Of a stretch of DNA of 64,000 nucleotides, positions 9,596 to 18,658 are shown piece after piece. Numbering within the stretch: position 1 is the stretch's first letter; each line of letters opens with the position of its first letter. The notes beneath the pieces were generated by a model that saw only the letters and a program-made list of their open reading frames with translations, was not told the DNA's origin and searched no databases. Where the stretch lies: positions 54,827 through 118,826 of the forward strand of contig JAFQQD010000035.1 in assembly GCA_017411435.1 (NCBI GenBank), written 5' to 3'. This DNA comes from Clostridia bacterium (GTDB lineage: Bacteria; Bacillota; Clostridia; UMGS1883). The translations under genes were made by a program, and so were the position numbers.

Positions 9596-10324
9596 ATGGC
9601 AAATTTCTACATAGAAAAAAGTGATATAACTAAAAATATTGCCACAATTACGGGCGAAGAGGCACAACATATCAGCCGTGTTCTCCGTATGAAAAAGGGA
9701 GATAATGTAACCCTTTGTGACGGGGAAGGAATGTTTTATGAGGCAACACTTACGGATTTTTCCGACAAAAGTGTTACTGCAGAAATCACTTCTTCACGCA
9801 GGGCGGAAACAGAACCCGAAGTAAAACTCACGATTTTTCAGGGCGTACCCAAAAACCCTAAACTTGAAACGATTGTGCAGAAGCTGACGGAAATAGGCGC
9901 GGTTAAAATCGTGCCCGTTGACACTTCCCGTGCAGTTGCAAAGCTTGATAAAGCGGCAAAGGTTGACCGTCTTCGCAAAATTGCGCGCGAAGCGGCAAAA
10001 CAGAGCAAACGCGGTATTGTGCCCGAGGTTTGTGATTGTGTCAGCTTCAAAAATGCCGTGAAAATGGCGCGTGAAGCCGAGCTTTCCATAATTGCCTATG
10101 AGGAAGAGGTGGAAACCTCGCTTAAAAGTGCGCTTTCGGGAAAAACACCCAAAAGTGTTTCCGTTATGATTGGTCCCGAGGGCGGATTCGAAAAAGAAGA
10201 AGTAGCATTTGCCAGGGAAAACGGACTTGTAAGTGTAACTCTCGGAAAACGCATACTCCGCACTGAAACTGCACCTCTGGCGGTAAGTGCAGCAATTCTT
10301 TTTGAGCTTGGAGAAATGCAATGA
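9596..10324 (+). CDS. rsmE: 16S rRNA (uracil-1498-N3)-methyltransferase
   Basis: SPOUT-class rRNA methyltransferase of 242 residues. N-terminal PUA-like part with HISRVLRMKKGD; C-terminal trefoil knot with MIGPEGGFEKEEVAFA and LGKRILRTETAPLA, the SAM-binding signature. It follows prmA by four bases and overlaps the next gene by four bases (ATGA), indicating an operon. Confidence 0.95.
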   Translation: MANFYIEKSDITKNIATITGEEAQHISRVLRMKKGDNVTLCDGEGMFYEATLTDFSDKSVTAEITSSRRAETEPEVKLTIFQGVPKNPKLETIVQKLTEIGAVKIVPVDTSRAVAKLDKAAKVDRLRKIAREAAKQSKRGIVPEVCDCVSFKNAVKMAREAELSIIAYEEEVETSLKSALSGKTPKSVSVMIGPEGGFEKEEVAFARENGLVSVTLGKRILRTETAPLAVSAAILFELGEMQ

Positions 10325-10785
10325 TAAAAGTTTATTATACCTTTGCAAATCCCGAAAGTGAAAGTTTTATAAAAAAAGCACTTTTCCTCTACAGCGGAAA
10401 AAGTGACTTTGAAATAAAGAAAACGAAAAACGGTAAACCATTTTCAGACGGAATATGCTTTTCGCTTTCGCATACAGACGGGCTTACAGTTTGTGCTGTG
10501 AGTGACAAAAATGTCGGCATCGATGCTGAAAAAATCCGTTCCGTCAAAAACGGCGAGCGGATAGTAAAGCGCTTTTTTGGAAAGTGTGAAAAAAATCTTA
10601 CCGATGAAGCGTTCCTCTGTATGTGGACGCAGTTTGAAAGCAAAGTAAAATTTTTTGGCGAGAAAATCACATCGTGCGAAAAAGCGAGAACAAAAGAAGT
10701 TTATAATGAAACCTTTTTTATCGGCGGGCATATTATTTCGGTATCTGCCGAAGAAAAGGACGATATAATAAAGGAGAATTTAAGT
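10321..10785 (+). CDS. 4'-phosphopantetheinyl transferase-like domain, no own stop codon
   Basis: About 155 residues resembling the Sfp/AcpT type: FSLSHTDGLTVCAVSDKNVGIDAE (in two parts, FSLSH near 45 and GIDAE near 68) is the Mg/CoA motif, and WTQFESKVKFFG near 103 corresponds to the WxxKEA-type motif, with the usual Lys before Glu replaced. Such enzymes transfer phosphopantetheine from CoA to carrier proteins. The frame has no stop and runs directly into the DUF1015 protein at 10786, so either a fused 552-residue protein is made, or a separate DUF1015 start dominates. It is shorter than most Sfp proteins. Confidence 0.7.
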
Positions 10786-11979
10786 ATGGCAGTTTTAAGA
10801 AAAGCAGATATAATGCTCCCGAAAAAGTGTGACCTTGCAAAGTGGAGCGTTGTTGCGTGCGACCAATATACCTCTCAGCCTGAATACTGGGAAAAGGCGC
10901 AGGAATTTGTAGGGGACTCCCCCAGCACACTTAACCTTGTTTATCCCGAGGCATTTTTGTCGCAGGGCGATGAGAGAATCGAAAGAATAAATAAAACAAT
11001 GAAAAAATATGTCGATGACGGCATTTTTGAAACATATGAAAACTGCCTTATTTATACTGAAAGAGTGCTTTCGGGAGGGCGTGTAAGACGCGGTATTGTG
11101 GGCGCAGTTGACCTTGACGCGTACGACTACACCAAGGGCTCAAAAACTGCTATCCGCGCGACAGAGGGCACAGTTCTTGAAAGAATACCTCCACGCGTTA
11201 AAATCCGCGAAAATGCTCCGCTTGAGCTTCCCCATGTAATGCTTCTTATTGACGACAGTGAAAAATCACTTATCGAAAATGTCAATAAGGGCAAAAAGCT
11301 CTATGACTTTACCCTTATGGCAGACGGGGGAGAGCTTCGCGGTTATCTTGTAGAAGATGCTGATGAATTTCTCAATAAAGTAGAGGAATTCTCCGAAAAA
11401 GCAAATGACGGACTCCTCTTCGCAGTAGGCGACGGCAATCACTCTCTTGCAACTGCAAAGACCTGCTGGGAGAATATAAAGAAAAATCTTACCGATGCGG
11501 AGAGGGAAAACCATCCTGCACGATTCTGCCTTGTGGAAATTGAAAACATCCATGACGATGTGCTCGAGTTTGAGCCTATTCATCGCGTGGTGTTCGGCAT
11601 AGAAAACGAAGAGGACTTCATCGCACAGTTCAAGAAAAACCTTGGTTGCGAAGAAAACGGGGACGGACAGGAAATCGTTATCGTAAAGGGCGAGAAAAAA
11701 GAAAAGCTTGTTATGAAAAACACATCAAGCCCCCTTGCAGTAGGTACACTGCAGAAGTATCTTGACACCCTTTCCTGCGAGGTTGACTATATCCACGGAG
11801 AAGATGTTGTGGAAAATCTTTCAGCAAAAGAAGGCGCAGTGGGATTTTTACTTCCCAAGCCTGAAAAGAGCAGCCTTTTTGAAACCGTTATAAAGGACGG
11901 CGCACTTCCGAGAAAGACATTCTCAATGGGCGAGGCGAATGAGAAGAGATTCTACATGGAAGCAAAAAAGATTAAGTGA
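10786..11979 (+). CDS. DUF1015 family protein
   Basis: A 397-residue protein starting MAVLRKADIMLPKKCDLA and containing WSVVACDQYTSQPEYW, VGDGNHSLATAKTCWE and PRKTFSMG, all characteristic of the DUF1015 family, whose biochemical role I cannot name. Its own start is well supported: AAGGAG at 10771-10776 lies nine bases before ATG 10786, although the upstream phosphopantetheinyl-transferase-like frame reads into it without a stop. Last gene of the rsmE group; no hairpin with a T-run is evident before 12044. Confidence 0.85.
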   Translation: MAVLRKADIMLPKKCDLAKWSVVACDQYTSQPEYWEKAQEFVGDSPSTLNLVYPEAFLSQGDERIERINKTMKKYVDDGIFETYENCLIYTERVLSGGRVRRGIVGAVDLDAYDYTKGSKTAIRATEGTVLERIPPRVKIRENAPLELPHVMLLIDDSEKSLIENVNKGKKLYDFTLMADGGELRGYLVEDADEFLNKVEEFSEKANDGLLFAVGDGNHSLATAKTCWENIKKNLTDAERENHPARFCLVEIENIHDDVLEFEPIHRVVFGIENEEDFIAQFKKNLGCEENGDGQEIVIVKGEKKEKLVMKNTSSPLAVGTLQKYLDTLSCEVDYIHGEDVVENLSAKEGAVGFLLPKPEKSSLFETVIKDGALPRKTFSMGEANEKRFYMEAKKIK

Positions 11980-11996
11980 AGTTTGTCCGTTCTGCA
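11979..11996. repeat. AAGTTTGTCCGTTCTGCA repeat, copy 1
   Basis: The same 18 bases occur at 34514-34531, inside the phage-like element. Both copies follow a gene end and are not in coding sequence apart from the last stop base. Confidence 0.6.
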
Positions 11997-12043
11997 CAAT
12001 TTTCTCTGCGCCTTTTAAGGACTGATCAAATCGCGCATACCAC

Positions 12044-12080
12044 AAAAAAAGAGAATCCGACAATTCGGATTCTCTTTTTT
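12044..12080. terminator. Bidirectional terminator
   Basis: GAGAATCCGA (12051-12060) pairs with TCGGATTCTC (12065-12074), with A-run on the left and T-run on the right. It serves the rightward rsmE-DUF1015 group and the leftward XRE gene, whose stop codon touches it. Confidence 0.85.
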
Positions 12081-12297
12081 ATCTTCTTTCTTTAATGTCG
12101 CTTTCGCCCAATAAATAGTCGCAACTGACATTATATAGTCTTGATAAAGCTATGATATGATGGGTTGGAATTTCGTTTGTGCCATTTTCATATCTGGAAT
12201 ATACTTGTTGAGTTGTATTTAAGTGTGCGGCAACTTCTTTTTGGCTTAAGTCGTTATCTTCGCGTAATTCTCTTAATCTTTCTACATATGAATTCAT
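12079..12297 (-). CDS. Small XRE-family transcriptional regulator
   Basis: A 72-residue protein that is essentially one Cro/C1 helix-turn-helix: LSQKEVAAHLNTTQQVYSRY at about 18-37, then the final helices LSRLYNVSCDYLLGE. No second domain is present, so it probably dimerises and acts alone. The stop is fused to the 12044 terminator. Upstream, ACACC and GGTGT at about 12350-12365 form a short inverted repeat that could be its operator; the target is unknown. Confidence 0.9.
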   Translation of the reverse strand: MNSYVERLRELREDNDLSQKEVAAHLNTTQQVYSRYENGTNEIPTHHIIALSRLYNVSCDYLLGESDIKERR

Positions 12298-12407
12298 TTT
12301 CCCACCTCGGAAAAAATTTTATCATATGTTTGAAAAATTTGTTGATTTCACACCTAAAGTGGTGTAGAATATTGATGGCAGATGTTTTACTGCTGTCGCC
12401 AAACAGC

Positions 12408-12446
12408 AAAAAGGGTTATGTTGATTTCTATCACATAACCCTTTTT
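12408..12446. terminator. Terminator-like hairpin
   Basis: AAAAAGGGTTATGT (12408-12421) is the exact complement of ACATAACCCTTTTT (12433-12446); the A/T ends make it competent in both directions. Confidence 0.75.
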
Positions 12447-12471
12447 AAGTGATGGGATAAAGTGGTGCAGA

Positions 12472-12528
12472 AGCCACAAACTGAACCCGTAGGTGTATAT
12501 AGATACTCCGCGGGTGAAGTTTGTGGCT
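12472..12528. repeat. Near-fully paired 57-base hairpin, no T-run
   Basis: AGCCACAAACT (12472-12482) pairs with AGTTTGTGGCT (12518-12528). GA faces GA (12483-12484 and 12516-12517). ACCCG (12485-12489) pairs with CGGGT (12511-12515). Inside, GG-T-GTAT pairs with ATAC-T-CC around an ATAG loop. There is no terminator T-run on either strand. Confidence 0.75.
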
Positions 12529-12550
12529 AACAAAACGCACAAAAAGAAAA

Positions 12551-12572
12551 GGAATCCGCAAAAACGGATTCC
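12551..12572 (-). terminator. Terminator of the leftward aminotransferase operon
   Basis: GGAATCCG/CGGATTCC arms at 12551-12558 and 12565-12572; read leftward the hairpin is followed by TTTTCTTTTT. Confidence 0.75.
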
Positions 12573-12666
12573 TTCATTAAGTTATAAAAGAAACTTTGTA
12601 AAATGTCTTATTAAAAGAATTATCTAATTATTATTTGCGTTTTGTGTTCGGTGCTGCTTTAGCACA

Positions 12667-13842
12667 TCACTTTATGTAGTCTTTTACAAATTCGCCTATA
12701 CGCTCCAGTGCTTTTTCAATATTCTTAATGCTATACGCATAACTGCAACGGATAAAGCCTTCTCCGCACTCGCCAAAGGCAGTACCCGGAACAACTGCAA
12801 CCTGCTTTTCATACAGAAGTTTCGTTGCAAATTCATCACTTGTGAGACCTGTTGCGCTGATATTCGGGAACACATAAAACGCGCCGAGGGGCTCAAAACA
12901 GCTAAGTCCCATCTCGCGGAATCCGTTCACCATAACTCTGCGGCGGTGGTTATATTCCTCACACATATACTCAACATCGTCATCACAGCTGCGAAGTGCC
13001 TCAATTGCGGCAAACTGGCTCGTTGTGGGAGCACACATAATTGCGTACTGATGAATTTTAGTCATCTGCTTTATCACAGGCTCGGGACCGCACGCATAAC
13101 CAAGACGCCAGCCCGTCATTGCAAACGCCTTACTGAACCCGTTTACGGTAACGGTGCGCTCCTGCATACCGGGGAGTGTTGCAAACGGCACATGAGACTT
13201 TCCCGTATATGTAAGCTCACCATAAATTTCGTCAGAAAGAACGAAAAGATTATGCTCTTTAACAATCTTTGCGATTTTAAGAAGGTCCTCGCGCGTCATA
13301 ACTGCGCCTGTGGGGTTATTTGGGAAAGGAAGAACAAGAAGCTTTGACTTGGGAGTAATTTTCTCCAGAAGCTTTTCAGGTGTTAATCTGAATTCATCCT
13401 TTTCTTCGGTCTGAATTGTGACAGGTGTACCGCCTGCCATAATTGTACAGGGTTTGTAGCATACGAAACACGGCTCGGGGATGAGGACTTCATCTCCCGG
13501 GGAAATAATTGCGCGGATAAGAAGGTCAATCGCCTCACTTCCGCCCACTGTCACGAGTGTTTCAGTACGAGGGTTATATTCAAGGTTATATTTTCTTTTA
13601 AGATATGTGCAAATCTCCTCACGAAGCTCGATAAGACCGCTGTTTGCACTGTAGTGCGTATGCCCTTTTTCAAGGGAGTATATACCTGCTTCTCTTATAG
13701 CCCATGGCGTTACAAAGTCCGGCTCGCCAACGCCAAGGGAAATTACATCCTTCATTTCGGCAGCGATATCAAAAAACTTTCTGATACCGCTGGGAGCAAG
13801 AGCTGTAACGGATGGTGCTATCAGCTTATCGTAATCTATCAT
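12667..13842 (-). CDS. Class I/II PLP-dependent aminotransferase
   Basis: A 391-residue fold-type I aminotransferase. VGGSEAIDLL at about 100 binds the cofactor phosphate, FPNNPTGAVM at about 172 contains the Asn contacting PLP, DEIYGELTY at about 205 has the conserved Asp and Tyr, and NGFSKAFAMTGWRLGY at about 233 holds the Schiff-base Lys. The C-terminal Arg of FIRCSYA contacts substrate carboxylate. It resembles aspartate/aromatic aminotransferases; substrate cannot be fixed from sequence. It overlaps the Lrp gene by four bases, so the two form one leftward unit. Confidence 0.93.
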   Translation of the reverse strand: MIDYDKLIAPSVTALAPSGIRKFFDIAAEMKDVISLGVGEPDFVTPWAIREAGIYSLEKGHTHYSANSGLIELREEICTYLKRKYNLEYNPRTETLVTVGGSEAIDLLIRAIISPGDEVLIPEPCFVCYKPCTIMAGGTPVTIQTEEKDEFRLTPEKLLEKITPKSKLLVLPFPNNPTGAVMTREDLLKIAKIVKEHNLFVLSDEIYGELTYTGKSHVPFATLPGMQERTVTVNGFSKAFAMTGWRLGYACGPEPVIKQMTKIHQYAIMCAPTTSQFAAIEALRSCDDDVEYMCEEYNHRRRVMVNGFREMGLSCFEPLGAFYVFPNISATGLTSDEFATKLLYEKQVAVVPGTAFGECGEGFIRCSYAYSIKNIEKALERIGEFVKDYIK

Positions 13843-14321
13843 ATGCTGATAACCTCCCTGTTATCTTCTTCGTCTTCGTCAAAGATAACCCCATCCTTCT
13901 TATATGTCTTAAGCTCAAAATGTGTTGCAGTTGAAACAACGCTTTCCATGGGAGCAAGGCGCTCGGAAACGAACATCGCAACCTCTTTGAGATTCTTACC
14001 CTCAACCGTTACAAGAAGGTCATAAGAGCCTGACATAAGAGTCACACTCTTCACCTGCGGGAACTTATAGATGCGTTCTGCAACTGTGTCAAAGCCGCCT
14101 CCGCGCTGGGGAGTGAGTTTAAGCTCAATATTAGCAACGGTCATTTCACGACCTGCTTTTTCCCAGTTTACAAGTGTTTTATAGCCGAGGATGATATTCT
14201 CATCTTCCATTTCACGAATGGCGGCCGCAACAACACCTTCCTCCATACCAAGCATAACTGCGATTTTGGACGCTGTAAGACGGCTGTCCGCTTCGAGTAA
14301 TGTCAAGATTTTGTCTTTCAC
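13839..14321 (-). CDS. Lrp/AsnC family transcriptional regulator
   Basis: About 160 residues: N-terminal helix-turn-helix (RLTASKIAVMLGMEEGVVAAA) and C-terminal RAM/ligand domain (VKSVTLMSGSYDLLVTVEGK). I favour the GTG start at 14321, preceded by AAAGGGTG; ATG codons at 14369 and 14357 are in frame but have poorer ribosome sites. Such regulators sense amino acids, which fits the cotranscribed aminotransferase (stop/start overlap). The M20 peptidase gene diverges from it and may share control. Confidence 0.9.
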   Translation of the reverse strand: MKDKILTLLEADSRLTASKIAVMLGMEEGVVAAAIREMEDENIILGYKTLVNWEKAGREMTVANIELKLTPQRGGGFDTVAERIYKFPQVKSVTLMSGSYDLLVTVEGKNLKEVAMFVSERLAPMESVVSTATHFELKTYKKDGVIFDEDEEDNREVISI

Positions 14322-14412
14322 AATAATCACCCTTTCTTTTTTCTGTAATATATCCATTATAATATACATAAACCGAAAAATCTACTGTTTTTTGCGGATA
14401 TTCAAAAAATAA

Positions 14413-14441
14413 TTGAAAAAAGGCGCCTTTTGTGGTAAAAT
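14413..14441 (+). promoter_or_regulatory. Promoter of the M20 peptidase gene
   Basis: TTGAAA (14413-14418), 17 bases, TAAAAT (14436-14441). The spacer holds the self-complementary AAAGGCGCCTTTT, a possible binding site. Confidence 0.65.
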
Positions 14442-14490
14442 TAGCGCAAAAGCGCAGATTCTCAGCAATAAAATGCAGAAAGGATAAAAT

Positions 14491-15633
14491 ATGCAAAAAT
14501 TATTTGATAAGGTAGACGCTCTCGAAAATGAATATATTGATTTTCTTGTTGACATATGCAGCATTGAAAGTCCCTCTGCCTATAAAAAAGGCGTGGATGA
14601 AGTCGGGGAATACATATGCGAAAAGGCAAGGAAATTAGGATGGAAAATTGAAATTCAGAAGCAGGAGATTTCAGGCGATTGCATTTGCATAACAATGAAC
14701 GATGAAATTGATGAAAAACCGATAGCCTTTTCTGGGCATATGGACACAGTTCACCCCGTAGGATTGTTTGGAAATCCGCCCGTAAAAAAAGACGGAGATA
14801 AAATTTACGGCCCCGGAATAGTTGACTGCAAAGGTGGAATTGCAGCAGCATTTCTGGCAATGAGGGCTCTTCACGAGTGCGGATTTAAAGGCAGACCCGT
14901 AAAACTCATACTGCAGAGCGACGAGGAAGTCAGCAGTGCATCAAGCAACAAAACAACTGTTTCCTATATGGCGGAGAAGGCAAAGGATTGCATTGGCTTT
15001 TTAAATTGCGAAGGGTACAGCGAAGGGAATGTAACCGTCAAACGCAAAGGAATCAACAAATATCTTTTTGAAGTTACAGGCAAAGCCGCCCATGCCGGAG
15101 TGTGCTATAGTGGACTAAGCGCAATTGCTGAGGCCGCACAAAAAATTCTCGAACTTGAAAAGTATAAAGAGCCTGAAGGAATTACATTCAATTGTGGTAC
15201 AATCAGTGGAGGCACAGTGCCCAATACTGTTCCTGAAAAATGCAATTTTACCGTGGATATCCGTTTTTCCACAAACGAGGAAATGGAGAAAGCAGATAAA
15301 ATTGTGGAAGAAATATCAAAAAAATCGTTTTTAGAGGGCACAACCTGTAAAACAACCTTGCTCAGCCACAGAGTGCCGATGGAGATTAAAAAGGAAAACC
15401 TGGAATTGCTGGAAAAGATAAACGAGATTTTCATAAAAAATAATATGATGCCACTGAAACAGAATGCAAGCAATGGCGGGTCCGATGCTTCTGATATTTC
15501 GGCATACGGAATACCCTGCCTTGATTCATTGGGAGTTCGTGGCGGCGCTATTCATAACAAGGGTGAATTCGTTTATACAAAGTCGATTGCCGAATCAGCA
15601 AAAAGACTTTCGATAATTGCTTACTGCATCTGA
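14491..15633 (+). CDS. M20 family metallopeptidase (carboxypeptidase/deacylase type)
   Basis: A 380-residue zinc hydrolase. FSGHMDTVHPVG at about 86 (His ligand and Asp), IVDCKGGIAA at about 110 (bridging Asp), LQSDEEVSS at about 143 (catalytic Glu pair), and GKAAHAGVCYSG at about 190 in the dimerisation lid define the family; SLGVRGGAIHNKGEFV near the C-terminus supplies the last His. Likely removes a terminal amino acid or acyl group from small substrates in the cytoplasm. It is transcribed away from the Lrp regulator. Confidence 0.92.
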   Translation: MQKLFDKVDALENEYIDFLVDICSIESPSAYKKGVDEVGEYICEKARKLGWKIEIQKQEISGDCICITMNDEIDEKPIAFSGHMDTVHPVGLFGNPPVKKDGDKIYGPGIVDCKGGIAAAFLAMRALHECGFKGRPVKLILQSDEEVSSASSNKTTVSYMAEKAKDCIGFLNCEGYSEGNVTVKRKGINKYLFEVTGKAAHAGVCYSGLSAIAEAAQKILELEKYKEPEGITFNCGTISGGTVPNTVPEKCNFTVDIRFSTNEEMEKADKIVEEISKKSFLEGTTCKTTLLSHRVPMEIKKENLELLEKINEIFIKNNMMPLKQNASNGGSDASDISAYGIPCLDSLGVRGGAIHNKGEFVYTKSIAESAKRLSIIAYCI

Positions 15634-15677
15634 AAATAACTTGAGGAACTGCTAAATACTTCCCGAGGGGGCATATT

Positions 15678-16814
15678 ATGAAATCAAATATAGTACAAAA
15701 ACTTTCATTTTACCTTACCATGCTTCGTGCCCGCTACGGCAAGGGCGAATATTTTATCGGCATGGAAATAAGCTTCAAGTCGGGGACAAAATCATTCCCC
15801 GCAACAGTTAAAAAAGATGGCGATGCGCTTGTTATGAAATTTTCAGGCGCAACGATGCCTTTTGAGTGGGATAAAATATGCGATATCGCAAAAGATTACG
15901 ATGCAATGACGCTCATTTACAAAGAGCGCGGCACCGATGCAATTATTTCTGCGGACGACAGAAATGTCACTCTCCGCTATGACGATATTGCCCCGATTGA
16001 GAAAAATACCACTGCAACGGTGGGCGACAGACAGTATCTTATCGCACCGCCAAAGGCGAATGCACTTCTTAAGGAAATCGGCATAATGGGACAAAACGGA
16101 AAAATAAAAAACGATATGGTGCGCAAGTACAATCAGATTGACCATTTCGTTGAACTTATCGCCGACTACCTTAAAAAACTTGACGGCAAGATAGAAGTGC
16201 TTGACTGCGCATGCGGAAAAAGTTATCTTTCGTTTGCGCTTAACTACTATCTGCGCGATGTTCTTAAAAAGGACTGTCATGTGACGGGCGTTGACTACTC
16301 GGATGTGGTAATTGAGGCATCGAAAAAGAGTGCTAAAAATCTTGGCTATACGAATATGACCTTTGTAAAGGCTGATCTTACCAACTATAAACCTGAAAGA
16401 AAAGTCGATGTGGTAATAAGTCTGCACGCGTGCGACACGGCTACCGATATGGCACTCGGCGCGGCAATAAATGCAGGCGCAAAGGCAATTTTTGCCGTGC
16501 CCTGCTGTCACAAGGAACTTCTGGGGCAGTATTCGTACGAGCCTTTTGCGCCTCTCTTAAAGCATGGCATATTCAAGGCAAGACAGGCGGATTTGCTTAC
16601 AGATTCAATCCGTTGCCTGCTTCTTGAAGCATCCGGCTACTCGGTTACTGCACAGGAATACATTTCCCCCGTTGAAACACCCAAGAATCTTCTTATAAAA
16701 GCATTTAAGGACGGAAAAAACAGTAAAAAAGCAACCGAGGAATACTATAAATTAAAAGAAATGCTTGGCATAACACCGAAACTCGAAACCCTTATAAACC
16801 TGGAGGCAAAGTAA
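15678..16814 (+). CDS. Class I SAM-dependent methyltransferase
   Basis: A 378-residue protein. The first ~150 residues are of unclear role; the second half has a SAM fold: VLDCACGKSYLSFALNYYL at about 175 (motif I), GVDYSDVVIE at about 205 and VDVVISLHACDTATDMAL at about 240, then FAVPCCHKEL at about 275. The LHACDTATD and CCHKEL pair resembles the GSTCD/methyltransferase-domain-25 group. Substrate unknown. It overlaps the Nudix gene by one base (TAATG). Confidence 0.85.
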   Translation: MKSNIVQKLSFYLTMLRARYGKGEYFIGMEISFKSGTKSFPATVKKDGDALVMKFSGATMPFEWDKICDIAKDYDAMTLIYKERGTDAIISADDRNVTLRYDDIAPIEKNTTATVGDRQYLIAPPKANALLKEIGIMGQNGKIKNDMVRKYNQIDHFVELIADYLKKLDGKIEVLDCACGKSYLSFALNYYLRDVLKKDCHVTGVDYSDVVIEASKKSAKNLGYTNMTFVKADLTNYKPERKVDVVISLHACDTATDMALGAAINAGAKAIFAVPCCHKELLGQYSYEPFAPLLKHGIFKARQADLLTDSIRCLLLEASGYSVTAQEYISPVETPKNLLIKAFKDGKNSKKATEEYYKLKEMLGITPKLETLINLEAK

Positions 16815-17359
16815 TGGACTTTTCAGAAAAGACAGTAAAGAAAGACTACATTTTCCGCGGAGAAGTAATAAATCTTCGCGTTGACACAGTTACAACACCA
16901 TCGGGAAACACGGCTACGCGTGAGCTTGTCGAGCACCCCGGCGGAGTATGTGTTGTACCGCTTTTTGATGACGGAACGGTTATTATGGAATGGCAGTACC
17001 GCCGTCCGTTCGATACAAACACATTTGAAATCCCTGCAGGAAAATTATTCCCGGGCGAGGACCCTCTCGAATGTGGTAAGCGTGAACTTGAAGAGGAGAC
17101 GGGCTACTGCGCAAAGAAATATACATACCTCGGGAAAATGCTCCCCACTCCCGGATTTTGCGGAGAAGTTGTACATATGTACCTCGCGCAGGAGCTTTAT
17201 GAGGGAACATTAAACCGCGACACTGACGAATTTATGGAGCTTGAGCGAGTGCCGCTTGAAAAACTTGTGGATAAGGTGCTCAGCGGAGAAATTATTGATG
17301 CGAAAACCTCGATTGCGCTCCTTAAGGTCAACGAAATGAAACGAAGAGGATTGATTTAA
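16814..17359 (+). CDS. Nudix hydrolase, ADP-ribose pyrophosphatase type
   Basis: A 181-residue protein with an intact Nudix box, GKLFPGEDPLECGKRELEEE-TG at about 77-98 (GX5EX7REUXEEXGU). The preceding IPAGK and the N-terminal YIFRGEVINLRVDTV strand are typical of ADP-ribose pyrophosphatases, which cleave ADP-ribose to AMP and ribose-5-phosphate. It sits in an overlapping gene string with the methyltransferase and mtaB. Confidence 0.92.
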   Translation: MDFSEKTVKKDYIFRGEVINLRVDTVTTPSGNTATRELVEHPGGVCVVPLFDDGTVIMEWQYRRPFDTNTFEIPAGKLFPGEDPLECGKRELEEETGYCAKKYTYLGKMLPTPGFCGEVVHMYLAQELYEGTLNRDTDEFMELERVPLEKLVDKVLSGEIIDAKTSIALLKVNEMKRRGLI

Positions 17360-18639
17360 TGAAGGTTTCTTTTTACGCGCTTGGCTGCAAGGTAAATCAA
17401 TACGAAATTGACTGCTACGCAAAGATTTTCCGCGATAACGGTTGGGAAATTGGCACATTTTCCGAAAAATGCGATGCGTATGTCATAAATACCTGCGCAA
17501 TTACAAATATCGGCGAAAGAAAAAGCCGTCAGATTATCCGCCGTGCAAAAAAGAATAATCCCGACTCGGTCGTTGCTGTTACGGGCTGTTATGCACAGAC
17601 AAAGGCTGAAGAAGTCAAAAAAATGACTGAAGCCGACATTGTAATCGGCACGCAAAACCGTGCTGAGATAGAAAAACTCGTTTCGGCTTTCCTTCGAGGA
17701 GAGGAATTGGGAAAGGTTTCCGATATAATGCACACACGCCTTTACGAAGAGCTTGAGTGTGAGGGCGCAGAGGAGCGTACCCGCGCATATATAAAAATCC
17801 AGGACGGGTGCGACAATTTCTGTTCATACTGCATCGTGCCCTATGCCCGTGGCCCTGTAAGAAGCCGCGCTATAGAAAACATCGTAAAAGAGGCAGAGCG
17901 TCTTACCCGAAACGGATTCTGCGAGGTTGTGCTGACGGGAATCAGCGTTGCGTCCTACGGAAAGGACTTAAAGGATGGAAAAACTCTGCGCGATGTTATA
18001 GAGGCAGTATGCAAGGTAGACGGAATTGAGCGCGTGCGCCTTTCAAGTATTTCGCCCAATGCATTTGACGATGAATTTACAAAATTTCTTGCAAACGAAG
18101 AAAAGGTTTGCAGACATTTTCATATATCGCTTCAGAGCGGAAGCTCGACTGTCCTTAAACGGATGAACAGAAAATATGCGGCGGATGAATATTTTGATAC
18201 GCTTTCGCGCATCCGCGCTCTTATGCCCGATGCAGGGATAACTACCGACATAATCTGCGGATTCCCCGGGGAGAGTGACGAGGAGTTTTCCGAAACAATG
18301 GAGTTTGTAAAAAGGGCAAACTTCCTGAAGGTGCATGTCTTCCCGTATTCCGAGCGCAGCGGTACAGTTGCGGCACAGATGGAGCAGATTCCTCACAGCA
18401 TCCGTGAGGAGCGTGCAGCAAAGCTTACCGCCCTTACCGAAGAAATTGCGCTGGAGGTTGAAAATAGCTTTATCGGGCAGACACACAGCGTCCTTTTCGA
18501 GCAGACAGACGGCGAATTTGCCGAAGGACTTGCTAAAAATTATCTGCGTGTATATGTGCGCGGAGGGGAAGAACTTGTCGGCAAAATCCGTGATGTGAAA
18601 ATAGTAAAACGGGAAAACGGGAAGTTAACAGGAAAATAA
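17359..18639 (+). CDS. mtaB: tRNA t6A37 methylthiotransferase MtaB
   Basis: Radical-SAM enzyme of 426 residues that adds methylthio to t6A37 in tRNAs reading ANN codons. The N-terminal UPF0004 domain has conserved Cys in ALGCKVNQYE, VINTCAIT and VTGCYAQ (second cluster); the radical-SAM CxxxCxxC is GCDNFCSYCIVPYARGP at about 149; DIICGFPGE near 300 and a C-terminal TRAM-like domain follow. It begins on the last base of the Nudix stop codon. A terminator follows at 18659. Confidence 0.95.
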   Translation: MKVSFYALGCKVNQYEIDCYAKIFRDNGWEIGTFSEKCDAYVINTCAITNIGERKSRQIIRRAKKNNPDSVVAVTGCYAQTKAEEVKKMTEADIVIGTQNRAEIEKLVSAFLRGEELGKVSDIMHTRLYEELECEGAEERTRAYIKIQDGCDNFCSYCIVPYARGPVRSRAIENIVKEAERLTRNGFCEVVLTGISVASYGKDLKDGKTLRDVIEAVCKVDGIERVRLSSISPNAFDDEFTKFLANEEKVCRHFHISLQSGSSTVLKRMNRKYAADEYFDTLSRIRALMPDAGITTDIICGFPGESDEEFSETMEFVKRANFLKVHVFPYSERSGTVAAQMEQIPHSIREERAAKLTALTEEIALEVENSFIGQTHSVLFEQTDGEFAEGLAKNYLRVYVRGGEELVGKIRDVKIVKRENGKLTGK

Positions 18640-18658
18640 TATAAAAAATGCGGTCATA

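Larger units (their letters stand above)
12298..12666. other. Intergenic region with three strong hairpins
   Basis: No gene is visible. It holds a terminator-like hairpin (12408-12446), a 57-base structured hairpin (12472-12528) and the leftward terminator of the aminotransferase operon (12551-12572). Confidence 0.7.
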
